A stretch of 64,000 nt of DNA from Eggerthellaceae bacterium (GTDB lineage: Bacteria; Actinomycetota; Coriobacteriia; Coriobacteriales; Eggerthellaceae): NCBI GenBank assembly GCA_022791455.1, contig JAAVZC010000014.1, positions 1-64,000 of the forward strand. The letters are read 5' to 3'. Made by a program: the position numbers and the translations under genes. Within the stretch, counting starts at the first letter, position 1, and each line of letters begins with the position of its first letter. Below are positions 59,446-64,000 of the stretch, in pieces. A model generated the notes under the pieces. The model worked only from the letters and a program-made list of their open reading frames with translations, had not been told where the DNA came from and did no database searches.

Positions 59446-60774
59446 CTAATTCCCGCCCCGTTCCAGTCGCCACGCGCGACCCAGCCGCTCCGCTTCGGAC
59501 ACCCCATCGATTGCGGTGCCGTCCGCCAGCACATGGCCGGGCAGAATGTCCTGCAGCGGCTTCACCACAAAATCGCGCTCCACGGCGCGAGGGTGCGGCA
59601 GCGTGAGCTCTGAGGTATCCACCACGTACATTTGGTAGTCGACGATGTCCAAATCCAGCGTGCGAGGACCGTTCTCAATCTCGCGCACACGGCCCAGGCT
59701 GTTCTCGATGGCGTGCAGGCAGGGCAGTAGCTCCTTCGGCGGCAGGCCCGTACGCAACAACGCCACCGTATTCACGAAATTCGGTTGGTCGTTGTAGTAA
59801 GCGGCTTCGCTGCCGTAGAAGGGGGCAATGTCGATGATCTGCGAGTCCGGCAGCAGACACAGCTGCTGAATAGCATGGTTGATCTGGGCGATCTTCCCTT
59901 CGTCCTCTTCACCGGGGTCTGCCACCAGCGCCACGTTCGCCCCCAGCCCCAGCACCACGTAAGGCCGCAGGCCCTTGAGCGCTTCCATAGTGGCGGCCAC
60001 ATTGTGGGTGCGGATGACCGTGGCCCCCAACTCGGCAGCCATAAGCGCCTCCTGGGCGGAAGCCTCGTCGCGGGCCAGCGGGTCGTCGATGTGATAGGCG
60101 TAGCCGATGTAGCTCTTGCGGGAGAGAGCCGCCATGACGGGGTACCCCAAATGACGGAACTCCTGGAAGTTGCGCACCAGCTCGATGGTCTGTTTGGGGG
60201 TCTTGCCGAAACCGGGGCCCGGATCCACGCAGATGCGCGAACGGTCCACCCCTTCCACCTCCAGCGCCGCGGCCGCCTGCGCCAGGTAGTCGCGCACCTC
60301 GTTCACCACGTCTGTGTATTGGGCCTGGTCCGCCATGGTTTGAGGAGTGCCCGGCATGTGCATCACCACACAGCCGAAATCCCCCGCGGCCGCCAGCGCC
60401 CGCATGGCGGGGTCCCGGAAGCCGGAAACATCGTTCACGATGGAAGCGCCAGCGGCCACCGCCTTGGCAGCCACCTCCGCGTGGCGCGTATCCACCGACA
60501 CGCACACCCCTTCGCGGGCAAGCGTCTCCACCACCGTCGCAATGCGCGCCCACTCCTCCTCCGGAGTCACCGGGCTAGCACCAGGACGTGTGGACTCCCC
60601 GCCCACATCGATGATGCGCGCACCCTCTTCCAGCATCTTGAACGCATGAGTGAGCGCCTCGTTGGGCTTCAGAAAATTGCCGCCATCGGAAAAAGAATCG
60701 GGCGTCATATTGAGAATCCCCATCACCAGGGGCAGGCGAACATCGAACTCAAACGAAGAGCATTTCCAGAACAT
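59446..60774 (-). CDS. folP/folK: Dihydropteroate synthase - HPPK fusion
   Basis: This 442-residue bifunctional folate enzyme has DHPS at residues 1-275: VMGILNMTPDSFSDGG, IIDVGGESTRPGA, VSVDTRHAEVA, IVNDVSG, CVDPGPGFGKTPKQT, MAALSRKSYIG, and TVIRTHNV. HPPK fills about 280-442: VVLGLGANVALVADPGEEDE, DIAPFYGSEAAYY, QPNFVNTVALLRTGL, NGPRTLDLDIVDY, and LTLPHPRAVERDFVVKPL. HPPK makes the pterin diphosphate that DHPS joins to p-aminobenzoate, so the fusion channels two sequential steps. The order is DHPS then HPPK, the reverse of fungal and plant fusions. It is co-transcribed with birA. Confidence 0.94.
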   Translation of the reverse strand: MFWKCSSFEFDVRLPLVMGILNMTPDSFSDGGNFLKPNEALTHAFKMLEEGARIIDVGGESTRPGASPVTPEEEWARIATVVETLAREGVCVSVDTRHAEVAAKAVAAGASIVNDVSGFRDPAMRALAAAGDFGCVVMHMPGTPQTMADQAQYTDVVNEVRDYLAQAAAALEVEGVDRSRICVDPGPGFGKTPKQTIELVRNFQEFRHLGYPVMAALSRKSYIGYAYHIDDPLARDEASAQEALMAAELGATVIRTHNVAATMEALKGLRPYVVLGLGANVALVADPGEEDEGKIAQINHAIQQLCLLPDSQIIDIAPFYGSEAAYYNDQPNFVNTVALLRTGLPPKELLPCLHAIENSLGRVREIENGPRTLDLDIVDYQMYVVDTSELTLPHPRAVERDFVVKPLQDILPGHVLADGTAIDGVSEAERLGRAWRLERGGN

Positions 60775-60820
60775 ACCAAGCCTTTCCGCGATTTTGCTTG
60801 AGAAAGGATACCAGCCCAGA

Positions 60821-60864
60821 GATCCTTCGACTGCGGGCCTTCGGCCCTCCGCTCAGGATGACAA
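60821..60864. repeat. Short interspersed repeat, copy B
   Basis: GATCCTTCGACTGCGGGC...CGCTCAGGATGACAA matches copy A (31755-31796) except for a few bases in the hairpin loop (GGGCCTTCGGCCC here, GGGCTACGCCC there). Confidence 0.7.
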
Positions 60865-60881
60865 GGTGGAGGTAGGGATAA

Positions 60882-60906
60882 GATCCTTCGCTGCGCTCAG
60901 GATGAC
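60882..60906. repeat. Short interspersed repeat, truncated copy C
   Basis: GATCCTTCG is joined directly to CTGCGCTCAGGATGAC, so the central hairpin is deleted. It lies 17 bp from copy B in the same direction. Confidence 0.6.
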
Positions 60907-60960
60907 GAGGGAGGGGTAGCGCCCGGGCAAGCGGGAGGGGTTTCCCAAACACTCTGAACA

Positions 60961-60992
60961 CAAACTAAAAAGTGCCCGCGATGCGGGCACTT
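60961..60992 (-). terminator. Terminator of the hpt-ftsH operon
   Basis: A perfect 10-bp stem (60970-60979 with 60983-60992, loop GAT) is followed on the minus strand by TTTAGTTTG. It lies about 105 bp past the ftsH stop. Confidence 0.82.
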
Positions 60993-61095
60993 CTCATAAA
61001 AGCATGAAGAGCGAAACGCACGAGCCGAAGGCGAGCAGTGAAAGCGGGTGATCGGAAACACCCCGCGGCCGCCCCGGTGCGGACAGGTTCGTTCG

Positions 61096-63411
61096 TTAAT
61101 CCCCGTTCTTGTCGGGATCGGGGTTGTCGGGGGATGAGTCCATGAGGTCTTCTCGGTCGATTTCTGCGTCCACTTCTGCCTGGGTGGGCATGTCGGACGT
61201 ATCGGCGTCCTCGGCGGCGGGGCGGAAGGGACCGTTGGCATCCTGATCGCCCGGCTCCACCGGCTCCTCGCGCCAATTCGGATCGGCCAGCTGCTCGTCC
61301 TTAGCACGGGCGGCGGCTTCCTCCGCTTCCTTGGCGGCGATGATCTCGCCTTCGCGGGCCAGGTACTCGTCCCACTTGTTGTCCAGCAGGGCCTCGCAAG
61401 CCTCGCCTTCCACGGTCTCCCGCTCCAGCAGCACGCTGGCCATCAGATCCATCTGGTCGCGACGCGCTTCCAGGATGTCGTGGGCACGGTCGTGGGCCTC
61501 TTTCATGATGATGGATACCTGCTCGTCGATGCGGCGGGCGGTCTCTTCCGAGTAGTCCTGAGTGTTGCCGTAGTCGCGGCCCAGGAACACCTCGTGGTTG
61601 GGCTGGCCGAACACCTGCGTGCCCAGCGGGCTCATGCCGTACTGGGTGACGATGGCGCGGGCCATCTTGGAGGCACGCTCCAGGTCGTTGGAAGCGCCGG
61701 TGGTAATGTCGTCGCAGAAGATTTCCTCCGCCACGCGACCACCCATGAACACCGCCAGTTCGTCCTTCATCTCGGACAGCGTGTTCAGCAGCTTGTCCTC
61801 GTCGGGAATGGAAAGGGTGTAGCCCAGCGCGCGTCCGCGGGACACGATGGAAATCTTGTGCACCGGATCGGCGTGGGAGAGCAGGTGTCCCACCAGGGCG
61901 TGGCCGCTCTCGTGATAGGCGATGGTGTGCTTGGTCTTCTCGTTCATCACGCGGCCCTTGCGCTCGGGACCGGCAATCACGCGCTCCATCGACTCGCTCA
62001 CTTCGCGCATGGTGATGATCTTCTTGCCACGACGGGCGGTCAGAAGGGCCGATTCGTTCATGAGGTTCGCCAGGTCGGCGCCGGTGAAGCCAGGAGTGAT
62101 CTTCGCGATCTTCGCCAGATCCACGTCAGAGCCGATGGGCTTGTCCTTCGCGTGCACGTTCAGAATCTTCTCGCGGCCCTTCACGTCCGGCGTGTCCACC
62201 ACAATCTGGCGGTCGAAACGGCCGGGGCGCAGCAGCGCCGGATCCAGCACGTCGGAGCGGTTGGTGGCAGCCAGAAGCACCACAGAATCGTTGGACTCGA
62301 AGCCGTCCATTTCCACCAGCAGCTGGTTCAGGGTTTGCTCGCGCTCATCGTGACCGCCGCCCAGGCCGGTGCCGCGCTGGCGGCCCACGGCGTCAATCTC
62401 GTCGATGAAGATGATGGCCGGCGCCGCTTCCTTCGCCTGCTGGAACAGGTCGCGCACGCGGCTTGCGCCCACGCCCACGAACATCTCCACGAAGTCAGAG
62501 CCGGAAATGCTGAAGAAGGGCACGCCCGCCTCGCCGGCCACCGCGCGCGCCAGCAGCGTCTTGCCGGTGCCCGGAGGGCCCACCAGCAGACAGCCGCGGG
62601 GGATCTTCGCGCCCATGGACTGGTACTTCGCGGGGTTGGCCAGGAAGTCTTTGATTTCCTGCATCTCCTCCACCGCTTCGTCCACGCCGGCAACGTCGGA
62701 GAACTTCACGTCCGGCCGCTCCTCGGCGGCCTTCTTCGTCTTCGCCTTGCCGAAGCTCATCTGCGAGTTGTTCGCCTTCTGCATTTGAATGAAGAAGAAG
62801 AACAGCAGCGCGCCGATAATGAGAATGGGCAGGATGGAGGTGAGCACCGCCAGGAAGGGGTTCGGCAGTTGGATCTCGTACTGGATTTCCGGATGGGCCG
62901 CCATCAGCTCGCCCAGGGAGTCAGACCCCACGTAGGTGCTGGTGAAGTTGTGCAAATTCCCAAGCTGAACCGGAGAAAGCGTTTCGGTTGCCACGCCACC
63001 CAAGCGCGATCCATCCGCGTCCTTGAAGGTGGCAATGCGGGCGTTCAGGGAATCGAAGGCGCCGTTAAAAGCGTCGGCCGCGGCGGCTCCCGCCGTAGCA
63101 GCCGGGTAGTAGGTGCCGGAAACGGTGTAGTCGCTGGCGGCGTAGACCACCTTGGTCACGCGACCTTGGTCCACCGCCTGCACGAACTCGGAGGTGAGCA
63201 GCGCATCGGTCTGCATGTTCTGCTGCTGGCCGAAGCTCATGAACTGGCTGCCCACGAAGAACGCCACCATCAAAGCCAAGATGATGGAGATGACCGTGGT
63301 GCGGGAAACCGGCGGCTGGCCGTTGGGGCCGGCAGTACGGTTGGGGGATGGCTGCTTCGGCGGCTGAGGAGCCTCCGGCGGCTGCGGCTGATTGTTGTTC
63401 TCTTCTGCCAT
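61096..63411 (-). CDS. ftsH: ATP-dependent zinc metalloprotease FtsH
   Basis: This 771-residue membrane protease degrades misassembled membrane and regulatory proteins. A Pro/Gln-rich cytosolic head (1-35) comes before helix one (about 36-58), an extracytoplasmic loop (60-175), helix two (about 178-200), and the AAA domain with Walker A GPPGTGKT, Walker [10 protein letters not shown] and the second region of homology [20 protein letters not shown]. The protease domain has the zinc motif HESGH. The C-terminal 90 residues are acidic and Ala/Glu-rich. The ATG at 63411 aligns with the usual start; an upstream TTG is less likely. hpt lies 45 bp before it. Confidence 0.97.
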   Translation of the reverse strand: MAEENNNQPQPPEAPQPPKQPSPNRTAGPNGQPPVSRTTVISIILALMVAFFVGSQFMSFGQQQNMQTDALLTSEFVQAVDQGRVTKVVYAASDYTVSGTYYPAATAGAAAADAFNGAFDSLNARIATFKDADGSRLGGVATETLSPVQLGNLHNFTSTYVGSDSLGELMAAHPEIQYEIQLPNPFLAVLTSILPILIIGALLFFFFIQMQKANNSQMSFGKAKTKKAAEERPDVKFSDVAGVDEAVEEMQEIKDFLANPAKYQSMGAKIPRGCLLVGPPGTGKTLLARAVAGEAGVPFFSISGSDFVEMFVGVGASRVRDLFQQAKEAAPAIIFIDEIDAVGRQRGTGLGGGHDEREQTLNQLLVEMDGFESNDSVVLLAATNRSDVLDPALLRPGRFDRQIVVDTPDVKGREKILNVHAKDKPIGSDVDLAKIAKITPGFTGADLANLMNESALLTARRGKKIITMREVSESMERVIAGPERKGRVMNEKTKHTIAYHESGHALVGHLLSHADPVHKISIVSRGRALGYTLSIPDEDKLLNTLSEMKDELAVFMGGRVAEEIFCDDITTGASNDLERASKMARAIVTQYGMSPLGTQVFGQPNHEVFLGRDYGNTQDYSEETARRIDEQVSIIMKEAHDRAHDILEARRDQMDLMASVLLERETVEGEACEALLDNKWDEYLAREGEIIAAKEAEEAAARAKDEQLADPNWREEPVEPGDQDANGPFRPAAEDADTSDMPTQAEVDAEIDREDLMDSSPDNPDPDKNGD

Positions 63412-63456
63412 GGCTAATCTGCCTTTACTAAAAATGCTCAAGGGGCTCAACTCGCT

Positions 63457-64000
63457 TTAGCTGTAGATTTCCGGCTTCAAAACACCGATGCAGGGAAGGT
63501 TGCGGTAGCGCTCCGCGTAGTCCAGGCCGTAGCCTACAATGAACTCGTTGGGGCGCTCGAAGCCGATATAACGGCAGCCCACGTCCTCTTGGTTGGGGGT
63601 GTCCTTCCGCAGCAGCGTGCAAACTTCAATAGATTTGGGCTTGCGGGCTTTCAGGCTCTTGATCAGGAACTTCAGCGTCAGGCCGGAGTCCAGAATATCC
63701 TCGGCAATGATGACGTGCTTCCCTTCGATGGGCGAGGAGAGGTCCTTCAGAATGCGCACCACGCCCGAGCTTTTGGTGCCGTTGCCGTAGGAGGAAACCG
63801 CCATGTAGTCCATTTCCAGCGGCAGATTGATCTGTCGCGCCAGATCGCCCATGAAAATGGCGGCGCCACGCAGCACGCAAATGAGCACGATGCCCTCTTC
63901 GGCTGCTTCGGCGTAGTCGGCGGTAATGGCCGCGCCCATATCGGCAACGCGGTCGGCAATCTCTTGCTGGGAGAACAGCTCGTATGCCAAGTCTTGTTCG
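63457..64000 (-). CDS. hpt: Hypoxanthine phosphoribosyltransferase (5' end outside window)
   Basis: At least 180 residues are present. The PRPP loop VIIAEDILDSGLTLKFLIKSL (about 100-120), ICVLRGAAIFMGDLARQINLPLEMDYMAVSSYG in the N-terminal half, and VCTLLRKDTPNQ and YIGFERPNEFIVGYGLDYAERYRNLPCIGVL near the end are diagnostic. It salvages hypoxanthine or guanine with PRPP to IMP or GMP. The frame stays open to the right edge (EQDLAYELFSQQEI); a TTG at 63990 could start it, but the real start probably lies just beyond 64000. It is followed by ftsH, the usual order in many Gram-positive bacteria (tilS-hpt-ftsH). Confidence 0.95.
   Translation of the reverse strand, partial: EQDLAYELFSQQEIADRVADMGAAITADYAEAAEEGIVLICVLRGAAIFMGDLARQINLPLEMDYMAVSSYGNGTKSSGVVRILKDLSSPIEGKHVIIAEDILDSGLTLKFLIKSLKARKPKSIEVCTLLRKDTPNQEDVGCRYIGFERPNEFIVGYGLDYAERYRNLPCIGVLKPEIYS

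Larger units (their letters stand above)
60775..61095. other. Intergenic region between folP/folK and ftsH
   Basis: This 321-bp gap has two copies of the short interspersed repeat (60821-60864, 60882-60906) and the ftsH terminator (60961-60992). The folate gene's promoter should lie in its first part (60775-60820), but none is obvious. No gene is seen. Confidence 0.55.

Overview
The window looks like a chromosome segment of a high-GC, anaerobic member of the Coriobacteriia, most likely Eggerthellaceae (the Eggerthella, Gordonibacter, Adlercreutzia group). The reasons are the stacking of many Tat-exported DMSO-reductase-type molybdoenzymes, their regulation by polytopic membrane proteins with a C-terminal LuxR helix-turn-helix, and a hpt-ftsH-folP/K-birA housekeeping block. 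This placement is an inference from gene content; no rRNA or tRNA gene is present to confirm it.

Region 1 (1-31.7 kb) is a respiratory island holding four parallel molybdoenzyme modules, nearly all on the minus strand. Each module reads, in transcription order: an unrecognised soluble protein, catalytic subunit (DmsA type, Tat signal), four-cluster ferredoxin subunit (DmsB type), membrane anchor (DmsC/NrfD type), and in modules 2-4 a TorD/DmsD chaperone. Module 1 (1-4754) runs off the left edge inside its anchor gene. Module 2 (4992-12466) also carries a NapG/NapH-like ferredoxin pair. Module 3 spans 14443-20487 and module 4 spans 25951-31526. A second NapG/NapH-like pair (22428-24068) stands alone. 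Three LuxR-type membrane regulators lie beside modules 2, 3 and 4. Substrates cannot be read from the sequence. The likely scheme is quinol oxidation at the anchor, electron flow through the ferredoxin subunit to the exported Mo site, and choice of module by ligand-sensing LuxR proteins. Each control region has its own palindromic motif, and the napGH2 and module-4 promoters share a two-part motif.

Region 2 (31.8-42.3 kb) is mixed: methionine aminopeptidase with a SEC-C zinc motif, two overlapping YhgE/Pip membrane proteins, a TPR-like membrane protein, a probable DUF3990-type toxin with an HTH partner and a palindromic operator, and a sensorless hybrid histidine kinase. The 37.9-40.9 kb part is visibly less GC-rich and may be acquired.

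Region 3 (42.3-64 kb) is mostly housekeeping: single-chain PurL, SfsA, MurB, serine acetyltransferase, a very large surface-anchored protein bracketed by two copies of a 164-bp repeat with palindromic ends, a PurF-like protein lacking the catalytic cysteine, a MATE exporter, biotin ligase, a DHPS-HPPK fusion, FtsH, and hypoxanthine phosphoribosyltransferase running off the right edge.
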